From CAYYHA01 sp964471535 (GTDB lineage: Bacteria; Myxococcota; Myxococcia; SLRQ01), in the NCBI GenBank assembly GCA_964471535.1, contig CAYYHA010000043.1, forward strand, positions 1 through 23,481: a stretch of 23,481 nt of DNA. The letters are read 5' to 3'. Each line of letters starts with the position of its first letter. Position 1 is the stretch's first letter. The notes under the pieces are model-generated. The model made no database searches and was not told where the DNA came from. It saw only the letters and a program-made list of their open reading frames with translations. Position numbers and translations under genes: made by a program. Positions 7,825 through 14,571 of the stretch are shown piece by piece.

Positions 7825-8265
7825 ATGACGACGACACGACCCGCTTTGGATCACCGGGAACCGCGGCGCTGGCTTCGCGGCGTCCCCCCCCGCATCCTCC
7901 TCGCGGAGGACGACGACGAGGTGCGGCGTGCCCTGGCCACGCTCCTGCAGCAGCAGGGCTATCGCGTCATCACCGCAGCCAGCGGCGACGTGATGCTCGA
8001 CCGCCTCGCCTCCTCCCTGCTCCTCGAGCATCGCACCGAGGCACCGCCCGACGTGGTGGTGGCCGACATCCGCATGCCCGGCTTCAACGGGCTCTCCATT
8101 CTGGAAGGGGTGCGGGATGCGGGATGGACGCTGCCCTACTTCGTGATCACCGCCTTTGGGGATCAGTCCATCCGGGACAAGGCGCTGCGCCTGGGGGCGA
8201 CGGGATACTTCGACAAGCCCTTCGACCCCATGGCGCTGGTCGATGCCATCGATCGTTGCATCTAG
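7825..8265 (+). CDS. Single-domain response regulator (CheY-like receiver)
   Basis: The 146-residue product is essentially one receiver domain (about 23-146) after a short basic N-terminal tail. All phosphorylation residues are present: Glu28, Asp29 and Asp30, phospho-acceptor Asp81 (VVVADIRMPG), Thr109 (VITAFG) and Lys131 (YFDKPFD). There is no DNA-binding or enzymatic output domain, so it probably acts by protein contact or as a phosphorelay intermediate. The ATG at 7825 is fixed by AGGAGG at 7813-7818. It is divergent from the receiver-kinase gene, with 246 bases between the starts. It lies next to, and convergent with, an NtrC-type activator whose own receiver is degenerate. That makes cross-talk attractive as a hypothesis, but the sequence does not show it. 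Confidence 0.92.
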   Translation: MTTTRPALDHREPRRWLRGVPPRILLAEDDDEVRRALATLLQQQGYRVITAASGDVMLDRLASSLLLEHRTEAPPDVVVADIRMPGFNGLSILEGVRDAGWTLPYFVITAFGDQSIRDKALRLGATGYFDKPFDPMALVDAIDRCI

Positions 8266-8284
8266 GCCCCGCGTTCCGGATGCC

Positions 8285-8299
8285 GGGCCGCTTCGGCCC
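8285..8299 (+). terminator. Hairpin after the single-domain response regulator
   Basis: GGGCCG at 8285-8290 and CGGCCC at 8294-8299 form a perfect 6-bp stem with loop CTT, 20 bases after the stop. No T-tract follows, so it is a candidate terminator only. Confidence 0.35.
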
Positions 8300-8402
8300 T
8301 CACGTGCTCCGTCACCTGCAGGCGCGCGTGGGGCACGCTGCGCCTTGGCCGTGGAATCACGGCATGGGCGCCATGGGTGCGTTCGCCTCGGCGGGCAGGG
8401 AG

Positions 8403-8445
8403 CCGGTGGCCACCCAGAGGCCCAGGGCGAGGTGGCGGCCACCGG
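8403..8445 (-). terminator. Long imperfect hairpin downstream of the sigma-54 activator
   Basis: CCGGTGGCC at 8403-8411 and GGCCACCGG at 8437-8445 pair over 9 bp. ACC at 8412-8414 and GGT at 8431-8433 extend the stem across a 3-base bulge. It lies about 70 bases beyond the stop of the minus-strand activator gene and could terminate transcription from that side or from both convergent genes. There is no T-tract. Confidence 0.3.
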
Positions 8446-8517
8446 TGAGTCGACACGGAGCAAATCCTGCCCCTGTGGACGCCGTGGCCGGGACCAGGGC
8501 GGCATCCTGTGCACCCC

Positions 8518-9888
8518 CTAGCGCTCGGGCAGGATCCCCGCCTCGCGGTAGGCCTTCAGCCGGTAGCGGACCTTCCGCAGCGAGATACCCAGCATCTTCG
8601 CGGTCTGCCGGGCGTTGTGACGGGTGGCCTCGTACACCCGTAGAATCGCGGCGCGCTCGATCTCCTTGAGCGTCATGCCGGGCACCTCGAGCGCGAGGGG
8701 ATCGGCCTGGGGCTGCTCGTCGCGGAGGTACGCAGGCAAATCCGCGCGTCGGATGCGATCGCCGTGACACATGACCAGCGCATGCTCGGCCACGTTGGAC
8801 AGCTCCCGGACGTTGCCCTTCCACGGTGCCGCCAGGAGGATGGCGATGACCTCGAGGTCGGTGGCGGGTGTGGGCCGTCCCTCGAGCCGCGCCGCCCGTG
8901 CCACGAGATGGCTCCACAGCAAAGGGATGTCCCGTCGCCGTCGGCGCAGCGGAGGCACCTCGAGCGAGATGACGTTGAGCCGGTAGAAGAGATCCTCACG
9001 GTACAGGCCCTTCTCCACCAGCTCGCCCAGGTCCTTGTTCGTCGCCGCGACGATGCGCACGTCCACCGAGAGGGTCTGCGTCCCCCCCACGCGCTCGAAG
9101 CACCGCTCCTGCAGGACACGGAGGAGCTTCACCTGCGTCGAGGGGGGGATCTCGCCAATTTCGTCTAGGAAGAGCGTACCGCCGTCGGCGCGCTCGAAGC
9201 GCCCGCGCTTCAGGGCATGCGCCCCGGTGAACGCGCCCCGCTCGTGACCAAAGAGCTCCGATTCGAGGAGCGACTCGGGGAGGGCGGCACAGTTCACCGC
9301 GACGAAGGGCCCGCTCCGGCGCGGGGAGAGACGGTGCAGGCCCAGCGCCACGAGTTCCTTGCCGGTGCCGCTCTCACCGGTGACGAGCACCGACGCACGC
9401 GCGGGCGCGGCGCGGCGGATCGTTTCCTTCAGGCGCAGCATGCACGGCGCCTCCCCGAGAAGATCGGGCAGGGGATCGGGCGCCCGGCGCGGCGCGGCCC
9501 GGTGCGGCGCCGGTAGCTGCGCCTCGGAGAGGGTGTGGGCGAGCGCCCGGCGTTCGAGGGGCAAGTGCACCCAGCCCGAAGCGCCGGCCCGCACCATCGC
9601 AAACGCCTCGAGCCGCCGCTCCCCCTCGAGGAGCACGAGGATCCGGGCGCTCGGTACCCGAGCGAGGAGCTGCTCCACGAGCTGCACGCCGGCGAGACCA
9701 GGGAGATCGAGGGTGAGGAGCACGAGCGCCGGTTGCAGCTCCCGCACGATCTCCAGGCCCAGCTCCCCATCGGCGACCGCGACCCCCCGGTAGCCATCGG
9801 CCTCGAGGACCTGCATCACCTGCCGCCGGCACGCGGGGTCGGCGACGATCGCCAGGACGCGTGTGGCCGGCCCTTCGCGCTCCTTCAC
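8518..9888 (-). CDS. NtrC-family sigma-54 activator with degenerate receiver domain
   Basis: Numbering is from a GTG at 9888 (456 residues). Residues 9-125 are receiver-like, but the phospho-acceptor position is Thr59 (VLLTLDLPG), one acidic-pocket residue is Ala, and the conserved Thr and Lys are replaced by Leu. It therefore probably cannot be phosphorylated in the usual way. The AAA+ domain is intact: Walker A GESGTGKE at 171-178, sigma-54 contact loop GAFTGA at 218-223, Walker B LFLDE at 239-243. A Fis-type helix-turn-helix occupies about 425-446 (ARQTAKMLGISLRKVRYRL). It should activate sigma-54 promoters by ATP-driven open-complex formation. The open frame reaches another GTG at 10041, but the extra 51 residues look noncoding; GTG at 9888 has GGAG upstream. 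The start is uncertain, the family assignment is not. Confidence 0.92.
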   Translation of the reverse strand: MKEREGPATRVLAIVADPACRRQVMQVLEADGYRGVAVADGELGLEIVRELQPALVLLTLDLPGLAGVQLVEQLLARVPSARILVLLEGERRLEAFAMVRAGASGWVHLPLERRALAHTLSEAQLPAPHRAAPRRAPDPLPDLLGEAPCMLRLKETIRRAAPARASVLVTGESGTGKELVALGLHRLSPRRSGPFVAVNCAALPESLLESELFGHERGAFTGAHALKRGRFERADGGTLFLDEIGEIPPSTQVKLLRVLQERCFERVGGTQTLSVDVRIVAATNKDLGELVEKGLYREDLFYRLNVISLEVPPLRRRRRDIPLLWSHLVARAARLEGRPTPATDLEVIAILLAAPWKGNVRELSNVAEHALVMCHGDRIRRADLPAYLRDEQPQADPLALEVPGMTLKEIERAAILRVYEATRHNARQTAKMLGISLRKVRYRLKAYREAGILPER

Positions 9889-10076
9889 GCGCCTGCGCTC
9901 CCTGGCGCTCTCTCCTCCGACGACATCACCCAAGACACGTCCCCCGTTCGACACACCCACAGCAGCGGGCCCAAGAGACTCGACCCAGGGCGGACCCCCG
10001 AACGGGCGCGCGGTGCGGCCACTCGCCCGGACCGTTCGCACGCCAGCCCCGTTCCACTATGCGGCCTCGCAGCGAA

Positions 10077-10090
10077 GCCCACAAGTGGGC
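10077..10090 (-). terminator. Small hairpin after the CapA-like gene
   Basis: GCCCAC and GTGGGC (10077-10082 and 10085-10090) are perfect inverted copies starting eight bases beyond the stop of the minus-strand CapA-like gene. The effective fold is a 5-bp stem with a 4-base loop. It may end that transcript before the sigma-54 activator gene. The stem is short and lacks a U-run. Confidence 0.3.
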
Positions 10091-10098
10091 GCCTTACC

Positions 10099-11469
10099 CT
10101 AGGGTGTGTCGACCTGGGGCGTTCTTTGCCTCTCGACCGTCTGTGGCGAAAGGAGCGTCCCATCGCGCGCCACGTCGACGTGCGTCTCGGGGAAGTCGAG
10201 CCGGGACAGGCGGCGCACGAGGTGCGCGGCCCCCTGCTCGGGATCGGGGACGGGGATGCCCTCGCCCCTCTGCTTGGTGGAAAAGATCCGCCCGCCCACG
10301 AAGCGGCCACTGGCATCCATCTCCACCTCGAGCACCAGCCCCAGCCCGAGGGGTCCGGCCAGGTTGAAGCGACCGTAGGTGGCAAAGTTTCCCAGGGAAT
10401 AGGCGATGAGACGGTCTCGATAGATCTCCATCGCCCGGGGCACATGGGGTCCGTGCCCCAGCACCAGATCGGCGCCGGCGTCGACCACGGCATGGGTGAA
10501 GCGGCGCAGGTCGCCTCGGTCCTCCCCATAGAAAAGCTCGCGCCCCCGGGGCACATGGAGCGCCTTCTTCCCCTCGGCGCCCCCGTGAAACGAGACGATC
10601 ACGATGTCGTGGTGCCGAGCGGCGCGGCGCACGAGCCTGGTCGCAGCCGCCTCGTCGTTCAGCCAGTTGCAGCTCGGCGAGGTGTGGAAGGCGACCAGGG
10701 CGACGCGTAGGCCGTTTCGCTCCACCGAGGCGATGGTACCGGGCGGGCCCGACCAGGCGATGCCCAGGCGGTCCAACGTGGCCTCGGTCTCCCGCCGGCA
10801 CGCTTCGCCGAAGTCGCCGGCGTGGTTGTTGGCAGTGGAGGCCAGATCCACGCCGGCCTCCGCGAGGTAGCGGCCGTAGCGCGTGGGCGTGCGAAAGGCG
10901 TAGCAGTTGCCCCCCTGCCGGCACTTCTTCGTCTCACCGGCGTCGCACAGGGGGCCTTCGAGGTTGACGAAGGTCAGATCCGCATCGGCGAGGAGATCGC
11001 GAACGGCAGCGAGCAACTTGGCGCCGTCCTGGGGGGGCAGGTGGCCCGGAGGAAAGGCGGTGCCCAGCATCACGTCACCCACGGCACGGATGCGGAGGCG
11101 GCGCTCTCCGTCCCGCGCCGCCCGTGGGGGCGGTGCCGGCGCCTCCGCCGCCTCCTCCTCGAGGGACGCGGCGAGCGCTGCCTGCTGCTCGACCTCAGCG
11201 AGATAGCGGTCGACCTCCGGATGCTGGGGATCGAGCGCCTTCACCCGCCGCCAGACGCGGGCCGCATCGGCCCAACGCCGCTGGAGGTAGTAGGCCCACC
11301 CGAGCTCCCAGTGACACGCCACGTGCTCCGGCGCCGCTTCCACGCACCGCGTGAGCGCCGCCTCGGCGGCCGCGGCGTCCTTCGCACGCAGCGCCGCCAC
11401 ACCGGCTGCGTAGTCGGACTCGGGGGAAAGTAGGAGCCCTGCCATCGAGAGGAGGAGGCATGGGTACAT
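10099..11469 (-). CDS. TPR-fused CapA/PgsA-type putative metallophosphatase
   Basis: The 456-residue product has an N-terminal hydrophobic stretch (2-15), two TPR-like helical pairs (about 18-90), an Ala/Glu/Pro linker (95-120) and a CapA-type calcineurin-like domain from 125. Expected metal-site motifs are visible: GDVMLG at 131-136, FVNLEG at 167-172, STANNHAGD at 211-219, SFHGG at 293-297, and GHGPHVPR at 338-345. Members of this family take part in poly-gamma-glutamate capsule or polymer formation; many others are uncharacterised phosphoesterase-like proteins. No other capsule gene is nearby, so polymer synthesis is not supported by context. The start at 11469 is preferred over longer frames, which read as noncoding; an internal ATG at 11445 is possible. 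The N-terminus is a weak export signal without a basic leader. The hybrid kinase gene is divergent, only 77 bases away. Confidence 0.87.
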   Translation of the reverse strand: MYPCLLLSMAGLLLSPESDYAAGVAALRAKDAAAAEAALTRCVEAAPEHVACHWELGWAYYLQRRWADAARVWRRVKALDPQHPEVDRYLAEVEQQAALAASLEEEAAEAPAPPPRAARDGERRLRIRAVGDVMLGTAFPPGHLPPQDGAKLLAAVRDLLADADLTFVNLEGPLCDAGETKKCRQGGNCYAFRTPTRYGRYLAEAGVDLASTANNHAGDFGEACRRETEATLDRLGIAWSGPPGTIASVERNGLRVALVAFHTSPSCNWLNDEAAATRLVRRAARHHDIVIVSFHGGAEGKKALHVPRGRELFYGEDRGDLRRFTHAVVDAGADLVLGHGPHVPRAMEIYRDRLIAYSLGNFATYGRFNLAGPLGLGLVLEVEMDASGRFVGGRIFSTKQRGEGIPVPDPEQGAAHLVRRLSRLDFPETHVDVARDGTLLSPQTVERQRTPQVDTP

Positions 11470-11546
11470 CGCCGCGCAGTCTAGCCCCTCTTCCTCCCCG
11501 GCGAAAACGCAGCGACGAGCGTGCGGGAGCCTGCTACCCTGCCAGG

Positions 11547-13091
11547 ATGGGCTGGACCGACGAGGAGATCGTTCGGGGGGTCGCAGACACCCTCCCCTTT
11601 GGCGTGTGGATCGCCCGCGCACCCGGTGGCGAGTTCGTCTACTCGAACGCCACCTTCCAGGAGATCATGGGGATGGGCGCCCGCGACGACGTGGCCGTGG
11701 GCGAGTACGCGCTTCCCTACGGAATCTTCGACCGAGAGGGACAGCTCTATCCCGAAGACCGGATGCCCTTCGTGCGCGCCCTACAGGCGCGGGCCGAGGT
11801 GGTGGTCGACGACATCGTGATCCACCGCCGAGACGGGAAGCGGGTGTACATCCGGGCGACGGCACGGCCGGTCTTCGATGGCGACGAGATCTCGCATGTG
11901 GTCATCGCCTTCATCGACATCAGCCGGGAGGTACTCGCCGAGCGTGCACGCCTCGACACCGAGGCCCGTCTCCGCGTCGGCCAACGGATGGAATCCTTGG
12001 GGAACCTCGCCGGTGGCATCGCCCACGACTTCAACAACCTGCTGGCGGTCGTCCGGGCACTGGCCAGCGCCCTCCGCGAAGAGGAGTCGGATCCCCAGAA
12101 GATGCACGACCTCGAGACCATCGAGGAGACCACCCAGCGCGCCGCGGCACTTACGCGCTCTTTGCTGCGCTTCTCGGGACGCGCCCCAGGCGAGTCGAAG
12201 CCGGTCCGCCTCTCCGAGCTCGTCGATCGGCTGCTCGAGCTCTTCCGGCGGACCCTGAACCGCCGCATTCGGATCCGGGCCGACCTCGACGCCACCGCGA
12301 CCGTCCACGGGGACGAGACGCAGCTCGAACAGGTGGTTCTCAATCTCGTCGTGAACGCGCAGGACGCGATGCCGGACGGCGGCGAACTCGACCTCCTCAC
12401 CTACGAGGACGGGCAGGCCGTCGTTCTCGAGGTGGCGGACACCGGCTCCGGCATCCCACCGGAGCTGCGCGAGCGAATCTTCGATCCCTACGTGAGCAGC
12501 AAGGCGATGGGGCCGAAGAAGGGAACCGGCCTGGGCCTGTCGATCGTCCACGGGATCGTGCACAGCCACGGCGGTCGGATCCAGGCGCTCGCGCGCCCCG
12601 GCGGAGGGACCCGAATGATCGTGCACCTGCCGCGCCTCGTCGAAGGCGAAGCACCGAAGGCGCGTCCCCTCGAGGAGGCCGTTTCCGGTCCGGCCGCTGC
12701 CCCGAGCTACCGCGGTCGCGGGCTCGCCTTGGTGGTCGACGACGAGTCGCCGGTGCGAAGCGCCTCCGAGCGGCTCCTGCGTGGACTCGGATTCGAAGTC
12801 GTGAGCGTCGCCGGCGGGCGCGAGGCGCTCCGTCACTGCGAGGAGCGGGGCGCAGAGATCTGCCTCATCCTGCTCGACTACAGCATGCCGGACCTGGACG
12901 GCAGCGCCACACTCGACGCCTTGGCCGCGCGCGGTCTCGCGATCCCGGTGATCCTCACCTCGGGCTACCCCATCGCGGAGCAGATGCCACAGCTGCAGAA
13001 GAAGGGGGTGGTGGCCTTCCTCCCGAAGCCCTTCGGACGCAGCGAGCTCATCGAGGTGCTCATGGATCACGTGCCAGAGGCACGCGCCTAG
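11547..13091 (+). CDS. Hybrid histidine kinase, PAS-HisKA-HATPase-REC
   Basis: This 514-residue cytosolic kinase has a PAS sensor (about 10-130), a dimerisation/phosphotransfer domain with His160 (GGIAHDFNNLLAVV), an ATPase domain with N-box Asn270 (LNLVVNAQDAMPDGG), DTGSGIP at 298-304 and GTGLGLSIV at 326-334, and a C-terminal receiver (392-510). The receiver keeps Asp398/Asp399, Asp444 (ILLDYSMPD), Thr471 and Lys494 (FLPKPF). The HDFNNLL H-box is typical of NtrB-like kinases in proteobacteria. There is no membrane segment, so the PAS domain probably senses an internal cue. The ATG at 11547 starts just before the PAS fold; the open frame extends to 11460 with noncoding-like sequence. The CapA-like gene is divergent across 77 bases, so shared regulation is likely. 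The cognate output protein is not evident. Confidence 0.93.
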   Translation: MGWTDEEIVRGVADTLPFGVWIARAPGGEFVYSNATFQEIMGMGARDDVAVGEYALPYGIFDREGQLYPEDRMPFVRALQARAEVVVDDIVIHRRDGKRVYIRATARPVFDGDEISHVVIAFIDISREVLAERARLDTEARLRVGQRMESLGNLAGGIAHDFNNLLAVVRALASALREEESDPQKMHDLETIEETTQRAAALTRSLLRFSGRAPGESKPVRLSELVDRLLELFRRTLNRRIRIRADLDATATVHGDETQLEQVVLNLVVNAQDAMPDGGELDLLTYEDGQAVVLEVADTGSGIPPELRERIFDPYVSSKAMGPKKGTGLGLSIVHGIVHSHGGRIQALARPGGGTRMIVHLPRLVEGEAPKARPLEEAVSGPAAAPSYRGRGLALVVDDESPVRSASERLLRGLGFEVVSVAGGREALRHCEERGAEICLILLDYSMPDLDGSATLDALAARGLAIPVILTSGYPIAEQMPQLQKKGVVAFLPKPFGRSELIEVLMDHVPEARA

Positions 13092-13221
13092 GGCCGGTGC
13101 CTCCCCGCCCGCTCTCCTTTCGCCCCCACGTGCCTGCAACCGGACGGCGTGGCGACCGACTGGGCTGCGACCGGATCGGACGAGGGCCAGGCTGGATGCA
13201 TGCCCCGATGCGACATGGGCC

Positions 13222-14571
13222 CTACAGGCGAATCTTTGCCCATTGGCCGCGCTGCCAGAGGAAGGCGAAGATCGCGGCTTGCAGCGCTCGGTAGGCCACC
13301 TGCGCCCCCCAGACGCCGACGAGCCCGAAGCCGAGGGCCGGCCCGAAGAGGTACGCCGCAGGCAGGAAGAGCAGCCACTGCAGCGAGACGCTGACGACGG
13401 CGGCGAGACGCGTGGCACCCACCCCCATGAGGGCATTGAGGAGCACCAAGCCCACGCCGTCGGCGGCGATGCCGACGCCGACGAGCATCAGGGGCACCCG
13501 GGCGAGCGCCAGGGTCTCCGGAGAATGGATGAATGGGCGAAGCAGGAGATCGGGAAGCAGCAGCATCGGGAGCCCGAGGGCGAACATCACCAGCACCGCG
13601 ACCTTCACCACGTCCCAGCCCCATCGCTTGGCATCCTGTGGATCGCGCCGGCCCAGGGCCTGCCCGGCGAGCGAGCCTGCAGCGAGGCCGAGCGCGAGTC
13701 CGGGGAGGATGGCGACGAGCATCAGGTTCACCAGCACGCTCGCCGCGGCGGTGGCCTGCGTGGAGATGCGCCCGATGATCCAGAAGAGCACCGTGAAGCC
13801 GCCCGCGAAGAAGGTCTGCTGCAGGCTCGATGGCAGCGAGAGCTTCAGGAGGGCCCAGAGACGATCGCGAGACGGCCAGCACCGCAGAAATCCATTTGCA
13901 CGGGCATGGCGGGTGCCGAGGTAGAGGTAGTACAGCGTGCCGAAGTACACGGCAGCCGCGCTGGCCACGCCGGCGCCCTGGGTGCCGAGCGCAGGTGCCC
14001 CGAGGTGTCCGAAGATGAGCACCCAGTTGAGGAAGATGTTCACGCTGTGCATGGCGAGGATGGTGCGAAAATAGAGCCCGGCGCGATTCGTTCCGTTCCA
14101 GTAGCCTCGGAACGCGAAGTTGGCGCCGAGGGCCGCCATCGCCACGAGACGGGCCCGCAGATAGGGGACGGCTTGGCCCACCACCTGCGGGTCGTCGTTG
14201 AGCAGGGGGAAGAGTCTGGGAGCCAGCAAGAAGAGGGTGGCGGAGAGGGGCACGGCGATGAGCACCGCGAGAACGAGCCCGCCGTCGAGGGCCTCCGCCG
14301 TGATCTCCGTACGGCCCTCACCCTGCCTGCGCGCTGCCATCGCTTGGACGCCGGTGGAGAGCCCGGTGACGAAGGCGGAGGCGAAGAAGTTTGCGAAGCT
14401 TCCGGTGCCGACCGCCGCGAGGGCGGCATCGCCGAGCGTCCCCACCATGGCCGTGTCCACCAGGTTGAGGACGTTCTGAGAGACCATGCCACCGACGAGC
14501 GGGAGCGCGAGGCCGAGGATACGGCGGAGGCGGCTTGCCTCCACACCTAGCGGCGCAGACACAGTGGCCAT
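13222..14571 (-). CDS. MATE-family multidrug/toxin efflux transporter
   Basis: The 449-residue protein has about twelve hydrophobic segments in two similar halves, the usual MATE length and topology. Diagnostic stretches are the first helix LALPLVGGMVSQNVLNLVDT (residues 21-40), MVGTLGDAALAAVG, and the second-half equivalent LPSSLQQTFFAGGFTVLFWI. Family members in the inner membrane export cationic drugs or metabolites in exchange for Na+ or H+; the substrate here cannot be read from sequence. The ATG at 14571 lies inside the preceding Cys-rich lipoprotein gene, which stops at 14547, giving a 25-base overlap and probable translational coupling. No strong ribosome binding site is visible at that start, consistent with dependence on the upstream gene. 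Downstream, it faces the hybrid kinase gene across a 130-base convergent gap in which I see no clear feature. Confidence 0.92.
   Translation of the reverse strand: MATVSAPLGVEASRLRRILGLALPLVGGMVSQNVLNLVDTAMVGTLGDAALAAVGTGSFANFFASAFVTGLSTGVQAMAARRQGEGRTEITAEALDGGLVLAVLIAVPLSATLFLLAPRLFPLLNDDPQVVGQAVPYLRARLVAMAALGANFAFRGYWNGTNRAGLYFRTILAMHSVNIFLNWVLIFGHLGAPALGTQGAGVASAAAVYFGTLYYLYLGTRHARANGFLRCWPSRDRLWALLKLSLPSSLQQTFFAGGFTVLFWIIGRISTQATAAASVLVNLMLVAILPGLALGLAAGSLAGQALGRRDPQDAKRWGWDVVKVAVLVMFALGLPMLLLPDLLLRPFIHSPETLALARVPLMLVGVGIAADGVGLVLLNALMGVGATRLAAVVSVSLQWLLFLPAAYLFGPALGFGLVGVWGAQVAYRALQAAIFAFLWQRGQWAKIRL

Noticed and set aside
5279..7837. 852-codon open frame on the minus strand across the lipoprotein and kinase genes
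   Set aside because: It is Arg/Gly/Pro/Ser-rich and lies over two genes with intact domains in other frames. In DNA this GC-rich, long antisense frames arise by chance.
9889..10041. N-terminal 51-residue extension of the sigma-54 activator from GTG 10041
   Set aside because: The sequence is Gly/Arg-rich without structure and lies outside the family's normal N-terminus; the GTG at 9888 directly precedes the receiver fold. Rejected with moderate certainty.
11781..13436. 551-codon minus-strand frame opposite the hybrid kinase
   Set aside because: The plus strand has intact PAS, HisKA, HATPase and receiver motifs; the antisense product has no recognisable domain.
13243..14550. 435-codon Glu/His/Arg-rich plus-strand frame opposite the MATE gene
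   Set aside because: Its extreme composition is the mirror image of a hydrophobic transporter on the other strand.
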